Positions 17,853 to 27,249 of a stretch of DNA of 64,000 bases are shown here, in pieces. The DNA comes from Dictyobacter arantiisoli. Its GTDB lineage: Bacteria > Chloroflexota > Ktedonobacteria > Ktedonobacterales > Ktedonobacteraceae. The stretch spans positions 79,663-143,662 of the forward strand of contig NZ_BIXY01000002.1 of NCBI RefSeq assembly GCF_008326305.1, in the 5' to 3' direction. Both the position numbers and the translations under genes were made by a program. Below the pieces are notes generated by a model. The model did not search any database. It saw nothing but the letters and a program-made list of their open reading frames with translations, and was not told where the DNA came from. The stretch's first letter is position 1. Each line of letters opens with the position of its first letter.

Positions 17853-20013
17853 GAGCAGCCTCCTGCTCTTCCAGTGAACGCACGCCCTGCGCACCGAGCT
17901 CTTCCCAGGTCAGGCCTGCATAGAAAGGATTCTGTCCGGCAATCTCTAACAGAATGTCGCCTGGATGCGTATAATCCCATTCCGCGCCCAGATAGCGAGC
18001 CAGTGCGGTCAGGATCTCCCAGTCGGCACGTGCCCCTGGCAGCGGTCGCAAGGCGCGGTGGATAGCTTGTACATGATGATCTACATTGGTCATACTGCCA
18101 TCTTTTTCAGCGAAGGAGACGGCTGGTAGCACCACATCCGCCTGCTGCGCCGTTTCGCTGAGCAATAAATCTTGAACAACCAGCAGTTCCAATCCTGACG
18201 AGAGTTTGCCGTCAGCCACATGTCGGGCGGGATTTGCTCCCATCACGAGCAGTGCTTTGACCTGTGAATTGCTGAGTATCTCGTTATAATCCAGACCAGG
18301 CTCGGCGAGTGCCTGATAGCCGGGCAAGGAATCGGGAAGTAGTCCCATATCGCGCGCACCCAGCGAGTTGGCATCTTCAAACAGCGGTCCCACGCCCGCA
18401 CCGGGCCGATCAATTTGTCCCGTGAGAACCGCTATCGCCTGGAGATCGGCGGCCAGATCCTCATTGCCGGGTTCCAGTGTCGCCATTTCGTCATAGAGCA
18501 GTATCGCGCCCTGTGCGCCTACCAGTTCATCGGCCAGCGCCTGCAACTGTGTGGTCATGCGCGCACCGAAAAGATCTTCTCCGGCGCGGATCACCTGATC
18601 TTCTCTTTGCAAGAGCGTGCGAATCTCCTCGTGTCCGGTTAAATCCACCTCGGGATTTTTCAATACCTGCTTGAGCATGATCTTGGCGGCCACTCCTGCT
18701 GAAGCGCCTTCCGGCACCGTCAACTTGAGCGTTGCCAGCCGATCCAGTTCAGTCTCAGCGGCGTTGATGATCGAGATCCGCGCCCCCTTGCGCAGCGCCT
18801 TTTTGATACGCAGATTGAGGATCGGCTGGCGTTGATAAGGATCGGAGGCTATCAGCACAATATGTGATGCTTGCTCGATATCTACAATACTATTCGTCAT
18901 CATCCAGGGCTTGCCGGTCAGTTGATCGCGTGGACCCGGGAAATAGCCATGCTGATGATCGACATTGTTGCTTCCCAGCACCTGACGCAGCAATTTCTGG
19001 AATAAATAGGCTTCCTCATTGGTGGTGCGTGTCGAGCCGATGCCCGCGATGGCCTGCGCACCATGCTGTGCCTTGATCTCTTTCAAGCGCGTGGCGATAT
19101 AAGAGATCGCCTCATCCCAACTGGCAGCGCTCAACTGGCCGTTGCGGCGGATCAGCGGGGTACGCAGGCGTTGGGGATTATTGACATAGCCGAATTCCCA
19201 GCGGCCACGATTACATAGCCAGCCATCATCAATTGCATCATTATTGCGTGACATCAGACGTGTCACACGATCCACGCGGGTATCGATGCGTGCATTACAG
19301 CCTACGCTACAGTTATTGCAGACGCCAGGCGTATGCTTCAGTTCCCAGGGTCGTGCCTTAAAGCGATAGGTACTGGCCGTCAGTGCGCCCACAGGACAGA
19401 TCTCGGTCGTATTGCCAGAGAAGACCGAGTCAAAGGCATGGCCGGGTGCGGTTCCCACCTCCATACGGAAGCCACGCGAGATCATCACCAGACCATTATC
19501 CATCGAGATCTCGGAGCTAAAGCGTGTGCAGCGCTGGCATAGGATACAGCGCTCACGATCCAGCAAAACATCATTACTCACCGGGATTGGCTTTTGATAA
19601 TGGCGTTTATGCAGGTCAAAGCGTGTCTTGCCTGGACCATGCCGCAGCGTAAAATCCTGTAGATCGCACTCGCCTGCCTTATCGCAGATCGGGCAATCCA
19701 GTGGATGATTGAGCAAGAGAAATTCCAGCGTGCCCTGGCGCGCCTTCAGCACTTTCTCGGTCTTGGTATGTACCACCATACCCTCGGCTACCGGCGTGGT
19801 ACACGATGTTTGTGGTGGTTTGGGAACCTTTTCAATCTCCACAAAGCACATGCGGCAGGCACCCAGCGGCGGCATCTTGGGATGATAACAATAGATGGGA
19901 ATCTCAATACCCGCCTGCTGTGCAGCCGCCCATACCAGCGTTCCCGGAGGAACTTCTACTGGCATGCCATCAATGGTGAGATGGATTAATTCGTCTTTTT
20001 TCTCTTCAGGCAT
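17845..20013 (-). CDS. nuoG: NADH-quinone oxidoreductase subunit G
   Basis: The 722-residue peripheral-arm subunit has an N-terminal [2Fe-2S] domain ('CYHPKMPPLGACRMC'), the His/Cys cluster segment 'LLNHPLDCPICDKAGECDLQ', two [4Fe-4S] sites ('CILCQRC' with 'CPVGALT') and a further 'CNNCSVGC' that starts the molybdopterin-oxidoreductase-like domain. It carries electrons from NuoF and NuoE to NuoI. It begins 18 bp after nuoF and overlaps the nuoH start. Confidence 0.97.
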   Translation of the reverse strand: MPEEKKDELIHLTIDGMPVEVPPGTLVWAAAQQAGIEIPIYCYHPKMPPLGACRMCFVEIEKVPKPPQTSCTTPVAEGMVVHTKTEKVLKARQGTLEFLLLNHPLDCPICDKAGECDLQDFTLRHGPGKTRFDLHKRHYQKPIPVSNDVLLDRERCILCQRCTRFSSEISMDNGLVMISRGFRMEVGTAPGHAFDSVFSGNTTEICPVGALTASTYRFKARPWELKHTPGVCNNCSVGCNARIDTRVDRVTRLMSRNNDAIDDGWLCNRGRWEFGYVNNPQRLRTPLIRRNGQLSAASWDEAISYIATRLKEIKAQHGAQAIAGIGSTRTTNEEAYLFQKLLRQVLGSNNVDHQHGYFPGPRDQLTGKPWMMTNSIVDIEQASHIVLIASDPYQRQPILNLRIKKALRKGARISIINAAETELDRLATLKLTVPEGASAGVAAKIMLKQVLKNPEVDLTGHEEIRTLLQREDQVIRAGEDLFGARMTTQLQALADELVGAQGAILLYDEMATLEPGNEDLAADLQAIAVLTGQIDRPGAGVGPLFEDANSLGARDMGLLPDSLPGYQALAEPGLDYNEILSNSQVKALLVMGANPARHVADGKLSSGLELLVVQDLLLSETAQQADVVLPAVSFAEKDGSMTNVDHHVQAIHRALRPLPGARADWEILTALARYLGAEWDYTHPGDILLEIAGQNPFYAGLTWEELGAQGVRSLEEQEAAHV

Positions 20014-20031
20014 TTGCGAACTTCCTCTATT

Positions 20032-21351
20032 CTATCTGCTTCCGACGGCCTGGACCGTCTCGTGGGCCTGCTGTTTGCTTCCAGGACCGGTCAGACAATG
20101 ACCATGGGTGACATGATACTCGAACTCCTCGCGGAACAGGCGGATACCGCTGGTAATGCAACTTGTCGCCGCATCGCCCAGGGGACAAAACGACTTGCCG
20201 GACACGTTGTCGCAGATATCCAGCAGCAGATCGATATCCCGCATCTCGCCATGACCATGTTCCAGGCGTTCCAGGATCTCCGTCATCCAGAAGGTTCCCT
20301 CGCGGCACGGCGTACACTTGCCGCACGACTCGTCGCGATAGAACTCACTCATTCGTGCGATAGCGCCTACAATACAGGTCTCATCCGAGATCACGATTAC
20401 GCCTCCCGAACCAAGCATCGAGCCAGCGGCGGCAATAGATTCATAATCGAGGGGCGTATCAATTTTGTCCGCGCCCAGAATAAAGGTCGATGAGCCGCCT
20501 GGAATGACGGCTTTCAGCTCGCGATCTCCCAGGATACCGCCGCCATATGCCTCATCGTAGATCAGCGTACGCATCGGTACTCCCAGCGGCAATTCGTAAT
20601 TGCCTGGATTTTTTACCTGTCCACTGAGGCAGAAGATACGCGTACCCTTACTCTTCTCGGTTCCAAACGAGGCATACCACTCGGCCCCGCCTGCCACTAT
20701 TGCTGGCACCGTCGCCAGCGTCTCGCAGTTATTGATCACGGTCGGGCCGCCATACAGGCCGACCACTGCCGGAAAGGGCGGCTTCAATCTGGGATAGCCA
20801 CGGCGGCCCTCCAGCGATTCCATCAAGGCGCTTTCCTCGCCACAGATATAGGCACCTGCGCCACGATGCACAATCACATCCAGGCTAAAATCGCTTCCTA
20901 GAATATTTGAGCCGAGCAGACCAGCCGCATAGGCCTCATCCACCGCCTTCTCAACCTGCTCGGCGGCCCTGGTTAATTCGCCCCGTACATAGATAAAGGC
21001 CGTCTGGACATGGCAGGCATAGCTTGTAATAATCACACCTTCAAGCAGGCGGTGTGGCATCCGTTCCATCAACACCCGATCCTTACAGGTACCTGGTTCG
21101 CTCTCGTCGCTATTGCAGCACAGATAGCGTGGCATATTGTTCTTGGCGAGAAAGCTCCACTTCAGACCCGTCGGAAAGCCCGCACCGCCGCGCCCGCGCA
21201 AACCAGAAACCTTCATCATCTCAACCAGCGCATCCGGCTGATACTCGCGCAGAGCTTTGGCGAGGGCCGTATAGCCACCGTACTGTTGATAGACCGCCAA
21301 TGAATCTATACCAGGGACATCTAGATTTTTGGTAATAATCAGTTCTGGCAT
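20032..21351 (-). CDS. nuoF: NADH-quinone oxidoreductase subunit F (NADH/FMN site)
   Basis: The 439-residue subunit oxidises NADH. The nucleotide-binding motifs 'GRGGAGFPTGLKW' and 'GAGAYICGEESALMESLEG' and the N3 cluster ligands 'SCGKCTPCREG' with the distal cysteine in 'SFCPLGDAA' are all intact. It partners NuoE, which is encoded 43 bp upstream, and NuoG, downstream. Confidence 0.97.
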   Translation of the reverse strand: MPELIITKNLDVPGIDSLAVYQQYGGYTALAKALREYQPDALVEMMKVSGLRGRGGAGFPTGLKWSFLAKNNMPRYLCCNSDESEPGTCKDRVLMERMPHRLLEGVIITSYACHVQTAFIYVRGELTRAAEQVEKAVDEAYAAGLLGSNILGSDFSLDVIVHRGAGAYICGEESALMESLEGRRGYPRLKPPFPAVVGLYGGPTVINNCETLATVPAIVAGGAEWYASFGTEKSKGTRIFCLSGQVKNPGNYELPLGVPMRTLIYDEAYGGGILGDRELKAVIPGGSSTFILGADKIDTPLDYESIAAAGSMLGSGGVIVISDETCIVGAIARMSEFYRDESCGKCTPCREGTFWMTEILERLEHGHGEMRDIDLLLDICDNVSGKSFCPLGDAATSCITSGIRLFREEFEYHVTHGHCLTGPGSKQQAHETVQAVGSR

Positions 21352-21394
21352 ATGTCATATTTCCTTCGTGCGTGTGGGTCATTGCATTATTCAA

Positions 21395-21886
21395 TTACAC
21401 GCGTCTCTCAATGCCCAGTTCTTGATCCAACGCATCAATCAGCGCATCGGCCCGCTCGTTTGTCATGTGTTCATAAAACTCGCCATTGACCTGTAAGGCC
21501 GGGGCCGAGCTACACGCTGCGATACACTCCGCCGTCTTTAGCGAATAATTGCCATCGGGAGTTGTCTCGCCACGCTTGATTTGCAGGCGTTGTTCCAGAT
21601 GTTCAACCAGCGCATCGCAATTGCGTAGATAGCAGGAAATACTGGTGCACACATGAATAATCTTTTTGCCCTGTGGACGCTGATAATACATCGTATAAAA
21701 AGTCGCGATGCTTTCCACATCATCGATGGTCAGATTAATTGCCTCCGCGACTGCCTGTAGCCCCTCGGCGGTGATATATCCCTCTTCCAGTTGCGCGATA
21801 TGCAATGAAGGCATCACAGCGGAGCGCGCCACGGGATAGCGTGATGCCAGATCCCGCATACGCTGTTTGGCCTGTTCAGAAATCAT
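21395..21886 (-). CDS. nuoE: NADH-quinone oxidoreductase subunit E
   Basis: A thioredoxin-like [2Fe-2S] protein of 163 residues. The four ligands are in 'VCTSISC' and 'ECIAAC', the classic NuoE spacing. The N-terminal half is helical ('YPVARSAVMPSLHIAQLEEG'). Its ATG overlaps the nuoD stop by 4 nt, so translation is probably coupled. It joins NuoF in the NADH-dehydrogenase module. Confidence 0.96.
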   Translation of the reverse strand: MISEQAKQRMRDLASRYPVARSAVMPSLHIAQLEEGYITAEGLQAVAEAINLTIDDVESIATFYTMYYQRPQGKKIIHVCTSISCYLRNCDALVEHLEQRLQIKRGETTPDGNYSLKTAECIAACSSAPALQVNGEFYEHMTNERADALIDALDQELGIERRV

Positions 21887-23130
21887 CGATCCACCTCTCC
21901 TAAAATGATGTCGATACTCCCGATGCCCGCCACGACATCGGCCAGGAAACCGCCCTCAATCATGCGTGGCAAGACCTGTAAGTTTGCGAAAGAGGGTCCA
22001 CGCACATGCATGCGATAGGGATGCGCACTCCCATCGCTGACAAGATAGACTGCCAGTTCGCCCTTGGGGGACTCGGTGCGCACAAAAGCCTCGCCGATGG
22101 GTGGTCGATAGCCTTCGGTGAACAGCTTAAAGTGATGGATCAACGCTTCCATGCTGCCTGTGATTTGCCATTTAGGAGGCGGGGTAATCTTAGGATTGCT
22201 GACACGATACGGACCTGTTGGCAGTCCTTCCAGCGCTTGATTGACAATCTTGAGGCTCTGTTCCATTTCCAGCATGCGTACCAGATAGCGATCAAAGACA
22301 TCGCCATGTGAGCCTACCGGTATATCAAACTCAAAGCGCTCGTAGCCAGAATAGGGAAAGACCTTGCGGATATCCCAGACCACGCCGCTACCGCGCAGGA
22401 CCGGGCCGGTCGCGCCATAAGCGATGGCATCATCCTTACTCAGCACACTGACATTCCTGGTACGTTCCAGCCAGAGCTGATTATTGGTGAGTAGATCGTG
22501 ATATTCTTGTAAGCGCGCCGGAAAGATCGAGGTAAAGGCGCGTACTTTTTCATTAAAGCCAGGAGGGAGATCGGCCTGGAGTCCACCGGGACAGATATAG
22601 CTGGTCATCATGCGGACGCCAGAGATGTATTCAAAGATATCCAGGATCAGCTCACGTTCACGGAAACAATACAGAAAGGTACTCATCGCACCCAGATCCA
22701 GCGCATGTGTCCCGAGCCAGACCAGATGGCTGGCTATGCGCTGCAATTCCGCCAGGATCACGCGGGTATACTGAACCTTCTCGCTAATCTCATCCTCAAT
22801 GCCCAACAGGCGTTCAACCGAGAGCGAATAGGCCAGATTATTGCTGAGTGGGGCCACATAATCCATACGATCTGTCAGCACCAGGGCCTGATGATAGCTC
22901 TTAGCCTCGGCGGTCTTCTCGATACCGGTATGGAGGAAGCCGATGTCGGGAATCGCCTTGATGACGGTTTCGCCCTCAATCGTCAGCAAGAGTCGCAACA
23001 CGCCATGAGTACTCGGATGCTGCGGCCCCATATTGATCGTCATCGTATCCGCGTGCGGACCCTCCTCCTGAGTCTGCGTCGGATCTTTATCCAGCGTATA
23101 GGTATTCTTTATGATTTCTTGCTGTTTCAT
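21883..23130 (-). CDS. nuoD: NADH-quinone oxidoreductase subunit D
   Basis: The 49-kDa type subunit that lines the quinone pocket with NuoB. It carries 'MGPQHPSTHGVLRL', 'GFLHTGIEKTAE', 'YPYSGYERFEFDIPVGSHGD'-like text and the C-terminal 'ADVVAGIGSIDIILGEVDR'. At 415 residues it has the normal length. AAAGGATG precedes the ATG, 3 bp after nuoC. It is related to the large subunit of NiFe hydrogenases but, as expected for NuoD, lacks the metal-binding cysteines. Confidence 0.97.
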   Translation of the reverse strand: MKQQEIIKNTYTLDKDPTQTQEEGPHADTMTINMGPQHPSTHGVLRLLLTIEGETVIKAIPDIGFLHTGIEKTAEAKSYHQALVLTDRMDYVAPLSNNLAYSLSVERLLGIEDEISEKVQYTRVILAELQRIASHLVWLGTHALDLGAMSTFLYCFRERELILDIFEYISGVRMMTSYICPGGLQADLPPGFNEKVRAFTSIFPARLQEYHDLLTNNQLWLERTRNVSVLSKDDAIAYGATGPVLRGSGVVWDIRKVFPYSGYERFEFDIPVGSHGDVFDRYLVRMLEMEQSLKIVNQALEGLPTGPYRVSNPKITPPPKWQITGSMEALIHHFKLFTEGYRPPIGEAFVRTESPKGELAVYLVSDGSAHPYRMHVRGPSFANLQVLPRMIEGGFLADVVAGIGSIDIILGEVDR

Positions 23131-23133
23131 TAA

Positions 23134-23844
23134 TCATCCTTTACGCGTTCCATCCTGAGATTGGGCCTGAGTTCGTGACCGGGTGGTTGACGATGTGGCA
23201 GACGTATCGTCCTCAGCCGAACGGGCAAACGTTCCGGGCTCCTGCTCAGAATTGACCTGCTGACGCTTCTCATTGAGGCCGCGCCCGTCAGATGTACGAA
23301 GCGTTTGCTGATAATAATCGCCGACTCCAGGATCAGTAGTGTAGGGAACTTGACCGCCCCAATGGGGTTCAGGTAATTCAAAGCCGGTAAGAGGATAATC
23401 CTTACGAAGAGGATGGGTTGTCCATTCGGGGGGCATCATAATACGTCTCAGGTCAGGATGGTTGCTAAAGGTCAGCCCGAAGAGATCAAAGACCTCACGT
23501 TCGTACCAGTTGGCGGCGGGCCAGATACCCGTGACTGATGGTACAGTGGGATGTTCTTCGCGGCGCTGGCCCACGCGTGTCTTGAGACGTATGTAACAGC
23601 GATGTGTCAGCGAAAGTATATGATAGACGACATCAAAACGCGGAACGCGTTCAGGCCAATCCACTGCCGTCACTGTTTCCAGAAACGCATAGTGGAGTTC
23701 CTGTTTGAGATAGGCACAGACCTCTACCAGATGCTCTGGCTTTAGCACGAGCGTCTGCTCATCTCGGAACTCGACCGTTTCCACGATTGCTTGGGGGAAC
23801 ACACTCTGCACCGTCTCGATTGTCGATGCTGCTGTAATGACCAT
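23134..23844 (-). CDS. nuoC: NADH-quinone oxidoreductase subunit C
   Basis: The 30-kDa type peripheral subunit, identified by 'ERVPRFDVVYHILSLTHRCY', 'WPAANWYEREVFDLFGLTFSNHPDLRRIMMP' in parts, and 'HPLRKDYPLTGFELP'. I choose the ATG at 23844 after GAAGGA; the frame reaches a GTG at 23892 that lies inside tandem repeats and is unlikely to be used. An in-frame ATG at 23856 is also possible. The C-terminal 50 residues are polar and low-complexity (Ser/Thr/Gln/Arg). Confidence 0.94.
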   Translation of the reverse strand: MVITAASTIETVQSVFPQAIVETVEFRDEQTLVLKPEHLVEVCAYLKQELHYAFLETVTAVDWPERVPRFDVVYHILSLTHRCYIRLKTRVGQRREEHPTVPSVTGIWPAANWYEREVFDLFGLTFSNHPDLRRIMMPPEWTTHPLRKDYPLTGFELPEPHWGGQVPYTTDPGVGDYYQQTLRTSDGRGLNEKRQQVNSEQEPGTFARSAEDDTSATSSTTRSRTQAQSQDGTRKG

Positions 23845-23875
23845 ACTATTTAGCATTCCTTCAGTGTGCAATAAC

Positions 23876-23987
23876 AATGTGTAAAAAGACACTGCATCAG
23901 ACTGCCGATACTAACGTGTAAAAAAGACGCTGTACCAGTCTGCTGATAGCAATGTGTGAAAATACACCGCACCAGTATGCCGACACC
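23876..23987. repeat. Three degenerate 37-38 bp tandem repeats between nuoB and nuoC
   Basis: Units at 23876-23912, 23913-23950 and 23951-23987 share AAYGTGTRAAAA and then a RCNCYG...CAG.CTGC.GAT pattern with about 70 percent identity. They lie in the unusually wide gap (378 bp) between nuoB and nuoC; every other junction in the operon is under 90 bp. No gene is seen in the rest of the gap (23988-24222). Confidence 0.7.
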
Positions 23988-24222
23988 ACAGTCGTAATAA
24001 GTCCAAAAAAGCGAACAGCAGGGTTGCAGGTTCTCTAGCCTTCCAGGGAATGTACCAGGATCAATCAAGCCACCCCACCGCGCCAGCCACACACCCGAAC
24101 GTCCTTGTCCGCTTTTCGATGTATCCAATCTTAAAAGGCAACCGGGCACCGCCCTTTCATTGAGCGTGGCACCCATCTCTACAACACGCACTTACGAGAA
24201 GCACATCAACAGTAGCAAAGTA

Positions 24223-24828
24223 TCAGGTTTGATCAGAAATTGGACCCGTCAGTTTTAGTTCACTATCCTTAAGGGGGTCCGGTGGATTAGGGATACCGGC
24301 CTGAATCTTGCGTTGTAATTCATTGAAGCCAAACAGCAACATATCAGGCGTAGGAGGACAGCCGGGCACGAAGACATCGACCGGCACGATCTTATCGACA
24401 CCCTGTACAATCGCGTAATTATTAAAAACGCCACCGCACGAGGCGCAGGCCCCCATTGAAATAACCCATTTCGGTTCAGGCATCTGATCATAGATCTGTC
24501 GCAGCACCGGAGCCATCTTCACGGAGCAACGACCGGCCACAATCATCAAATCTGCCTGACGGGGAGAGGCGCGAAAAACCTCCGCGCCAAAGCGCGACAT
24601 ATCGAAGCGACTACCCTGAGCGGACATCATTTCAATGGCACAGCAGGCCAGACCAAACGTCACTGGCCAGAGCGAAGAACTGCGGCCCCAATTCAGCACC
24701 TTACTCACCTGAGTCGTCAGGATGCCGAAGTTGCCATCCTTCTCATGGACCGGCAAATCGTGCCGCATGCGCGGCGTTTGCGTATTCGAATACGTCTGAA
24801 CCGGCTCCCAGGGATTCTTTACTCCCAT
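24223..24828 (-). CDS. nuoB: NADH-quinone oxidoreductase subunit B (cluster N2)
   Basis: The subunit that binds the terminal cluster N2 next to the quinone. Ligands are the tandem cysteines in '[10 protein letters not shown]', the cysteine in 'MGACASCGG' and that in 'PGCPPTPD'. The frame reaches a TTG at 24849, but the ATG at 24828 has GGAAGGGAG 7 nt upstream and overlaps nuoA by only 10 nt, so I choose it (201 residues). It is followed by the 378-bp repeat-bearing gap before nuoC. Confidence 0.96.
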   Translation of the reverse strand: MGVKNPWEPVQTYSNTQTPRMRHDLPVHEKDGNFGILTTQVSKVLNWGRSSSLWPVTFGLACCAIEMMSAQGSRFDMSRFGAEVFRASPRQADLMIVAGRCSVKMAPVLRQIYDQMPEPKWVISMGACASCGGVFNNYAIVQGVDKIVPVDVFVPGCPPTPDMLLFGFNELQRKIQAGIPNPPDPLKDSELKLTGPISDQT

Positions 24829-25190
24829 GTAAACGCTCCCTTCCGCCAAACATAGACATATCCCACCATCAGCACCGCCATGAAGACCAGTAACTCAAGC
24901 AAGCCAAACAACTTCAATTGATGCAACAGGATGGCGAGAGGATAAAAAGAAACGATCTCGATATCGAATGCAATAAAAAGCATACCAGTCAGAAGATACT
25001 TTACTGGAAAGCGCCGCTTCGGTGCAGCGATCTCTTGAATACCGCATTCATAGGGTGCTAACTTCTCCGGCGAAGGCTTTTTGGGCCCAAGGAAACCAGT
25101 GACCGCCATCACCAGTAAGCCAAAGAGGATAGCCAATGTCACATAAATGAAAACGGGGAGTGCTGTTTCCATAGACGTGGGACCCTTCAT
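24819..25190 (-). CDS. nuoA: NADH-quinone oxidoreductase subunit A
   Basis: The first gene of the nuo operon, a three-helix membrane subunit of 123 residues with '[11 protein letters not shown]' (the conserved TMH1-2 loop) and '[15 protein letters not shown]'. Two ATGs are possible, at 25190 and 25172 ('[11 protein letters not shown]'). Neither has a perfect ribosome-binding site; AAGGG stands 10 nt before the second. No convincing promoter was identified upstream. Confidence 0.95.
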   Translation of the reverse strand: MKGPTSMETALPVFIYVTLAILFGLLVMAVTGFLGPKKPSPEKLAPYECGIQEIAAPKRRFPVKYLLTGMLFIAFDIEIVSFYPLAILLHQLKLFGLLELLVFMAVLMVGYVYVWRKGAFTWE

Positions 25191-25498
25191 TTCTTACAAA
25201 ATACACGCATAGACGCACATTACGAGGTGTCCAAAGTACACTTCCTCATTTGGTATCGTAGCATAGAGGAGGCGATAAAGTCAAATGAAAAGAGCATTCA
25301 AAGATACTTCCCAGCAAAGCGAGCCCTGGACTCATCAATAGCAAGCGAGCACTATTCATGTGTTTTAGAGCACAAAATAGGTGAGCCCACCTATTTCATT
25401 CTACTACCCATGCGATAGCAAATAAGCCCATCATACAGTGAGGTGTCATGATTTACTACCTCAACTCATTTTGTTTCAATAAAACAGACAATGAACAG
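25191..25498. other. Intergenic region upstream of nuoA
   Basis: This 308-bp, relatively A+T-rich gap should hold the nuo operon promoter on the minus strand. I see no hexamer pair good enough to name, no repeat and no gene. Confidence 0.4.
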
Positions 25499-25837
25499 TC
25501 AACGATTTTTCTTGTTTGCCTGAGCAGTGGCACTGGCATATATTGCTGTAATTGACAAAGGCGGACGGCAATCCTTACAAGAAGGTGATGATTGTCCTTG
25601 GCTTACAATGTGATTATATTCTGCCTCCGTAATCACTTTTACAGAATTATCAAAGCGGAGAAAAAGACGCGAAGTGCCTTTAAATTGATCTGTTGCTTTA
25701 CTCTGGAAAAAGGCAACGTCAACAGACGCGGAAGACGGAACATTCCAAGTTACATCAGGGAAAATATTTTGATCCACTGTAAAATTCCCTGTCATGCCAG
25801 GCTCCGGATAGTTTTGTACTAAAGGGCTCAAGGGCAA
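25499..25837 (-). CDS. Small hypothetical protein, possibly a remnant
   Basis: A frame of 112 codons from a TTG at 25837; an ATG at 25795 would give 98. There is no good ribosome-binding site for either. The product has soluble beta-like text ('VTWNVPSSASVDVAFFQ', 'GTSRLFLRFDNSVKVI') and a 'CKDC' pair near the C-terminus. I do not recognise the family. The even beta pattern argues against a chance frame, but the absent start signals suggest a truncated or decaying gene. It lies alone between nuoA and the aminotransferase. Confidence 0.3.
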   Translation of the reverse strand: MPLSPLVQNYPEPGMTGNFTVDQNIFPDVTWNVPSSASVDVAFFQSKATDQFKGTSRLFLRFDNSVKVITEAEYNHIVSQGQSSPSCKDCRPPLSITAIYASATAQANKKNR

Positions 25838-25934
25838 GAATGATGACTTATCAGAAAATTTTAGTAACTATTTAGGCCATTTCTCCATTGTCATCCACGT
25901 TTGGGTAAATCACCCAGGGAGCGATGGTCGTACG

Positions 25935-26011
25935 ATGAAGGGGAAAGCGCACCTCGGCTGTGGCCCTGGCACGCACCTACGTTTTCGGGCATTTGTGGCT
26001 TTCCCCTTCAT
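25935..26011. other. Perfect 14-bp inverted repeat around a 49-bp structured loop
   Basis: ATGAAGGGGAAAGC (25935-25948) pairs perfectly with GCTTTCCCCTTCAT (25998-26011), and TTTACTTTTTT follows on the plus side. It lies 33 bp beyond the aminotransferase stop (minus strand), so it may be that operon's terminator, but the T-run is on the other side. It could instead be the end of a small plus-strand RNA. No known RNA family was recognised. Confidence 0.5.
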
Positions 26012-26043
26012 TTTACTTTTTTGAGCGGCATTGCCCGTGGGGG

Positions 26044-27249
26044 TTAACGGTCGGCGAGCTGGCAGATGGCCTGAATTCCACGTATAAGCTCATCTTCGGT
26101 GGCGGCGAGTGAGACGCGAACATAGTCGTCAGTAATTGTGCCGAAGCCCTGGCCTGGCGTGACGGCGACGTTGCTTTCGCGAATCAGATCGAGCGCGAAC
26201 TGACGTCCGTTGCGAGGGGTGCCGTGCCGCTTGCTGATGTTGATGAGGATATAAAAGGCTCCGTGCGGAGTATAACTATAGCGGTTGGCAGCCTTGAGTT
26301 GCTGGATTACGAGATCGCGATGCTGGCGATAACTTTCGCGCATCGTGACGAGACAATCCTGTGGTCCTGTCAAGGCGGCAGCGGCGGCACGTTGGATCGG
26401 TGTGCTGATATTGGTGAGTCCCGCGTTAAGCACATCCACAATAGTCTTCATGAGTGGCTTGCCCGCTACGACATATCCGATACGCCAGCCTGTCATGGCA
26501 TAGGATTTGGAGAAGGTATAGATACCGACAAAGCGTCCGCTTTCAAACTCTGCCGGGGTGAGGAGTGACGCGGGACTGATGTGCTCGCCCTCGAAGATGA
26601 GCTGATCATAGCATTCGTCCGAGAGCAGATAGAGATCATGGCGCTGGGCGAATGCTAGCAACTCAGTGATAATTTGCCGTGTCATCACGGCTCCGGTAGG
26701 ATTACCCGGAGTATTGATTAAGAGCATTTTGGTGCGTGGGCTGATGCGCTTTTCAAGCTGATCCATATCTGGCAGCCAGTCATTGTTGGGATCAAGCGCA
26801 TAGGGGACGGCGACTGCGCCAGCGATCTGGATCTGCGGCAGATAGATGGGCCAGCAGGGATTAGGGACCAGGACCTCATCACCGGGATCAAGCGTTGCCA
26901 GCAGAGAGGATTGGATCGCGCCTGTGCCGCCCTGGGCGATGGCGACATTATCCGGTTCTACCGTATAGCCGTTGATACGTGTGATTTTGTCGGCGATCAA
27001 TTCGCGCAGCCAGCGCTGTCCACTGGCCGGTCCATATGTTTGTAGCTCGCCGGAAATACTCTCGATAGCTGCCAGCCTGATATGTTCGGGCGTGCGGAAA
27101 TTTGGTTCGCCGATTTGCAAACGAATCGGGGGCGCGACAGTCTCGCCACGTGCCTCGGCCTCGCGCTGCAAGCGATCCGCATACGCGCCCAGCGAAACAA
27201 TATCCGGGACTGGAATTTCATACAAAGAAGGTTTGCCTGTTTTCATCAT
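26044..27249 (-). CDS. Class I/II PLP-dependent aminotransferase
   Basis: A 401-residue fold-type I aminotransferase. Lys248 in 'SKSYAMTGWRIGY' should form the Schiff base with PLP; 'NTPGNPTG' (179-186) holds the cofactor-contacting Asn and 'SDECYD' (210-215) the Asp that pairs with the pyridine nitrogen. Arg in 'VRVSLAA' near the C-terminus binds substrate carboxylate. Members include aspartate, alanine and aromatic aminotransferases; the exact substrate cannot be told. The ATG overlaps the stop of the upstream M20 peptidase by 4 nt, so the pair is one operon and may act on one amino-acid-derived substrate. Confidence 0.9.
   Translation of the reverse strand: MMKTGKPSLYEIPVPDIVSLGAYADRLQREAEARGETVAPPIRLQIGEPNFRTPEHIRLAAIESISGELQTYGPASGQRWLRELIADKITRINGYTVEPDNVAIAQGGTGAIQSSLLATLDPGDEVLVPNPCWPIYLPQIQIAGAVAVPYALDPNNDWLPDMDQLEKRISPRTKMLLINTPGNPTGAVMTRQIITELLAFAQRHDLYLLSDECYDQLIFEGEHISPASLLTPAEFESGRFVGIYTFSKSYAMTGWRIGYVVAGKPLMKTIVDVLNAGLTNISTPIQRAAAAALTGPQDCLVTMRESYRQHRDLVIQQLKAANRYSYTPHGAFYILINISKRHGTPRNGRQFALDLIRESNVAVTPGQGFGTITDDYVRVSLAATEDELIRGIQAICQLADR

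Noticed and set aside
23850..24191. 113-codon minus-strand frame in the nuoB-nuoC gap
   Set aside because: It is made of the tandem repeats ('YQQTGTA..', 'HCYCTLKEC'), has no ribosome site and no family. Treated as repeat translation.
25935..26011. Known riboswitch (c-di-GMP, ZTP, glycine) for the hairpin region
   Set aside because: None of the conserved cores of these classes could be matched by eye.
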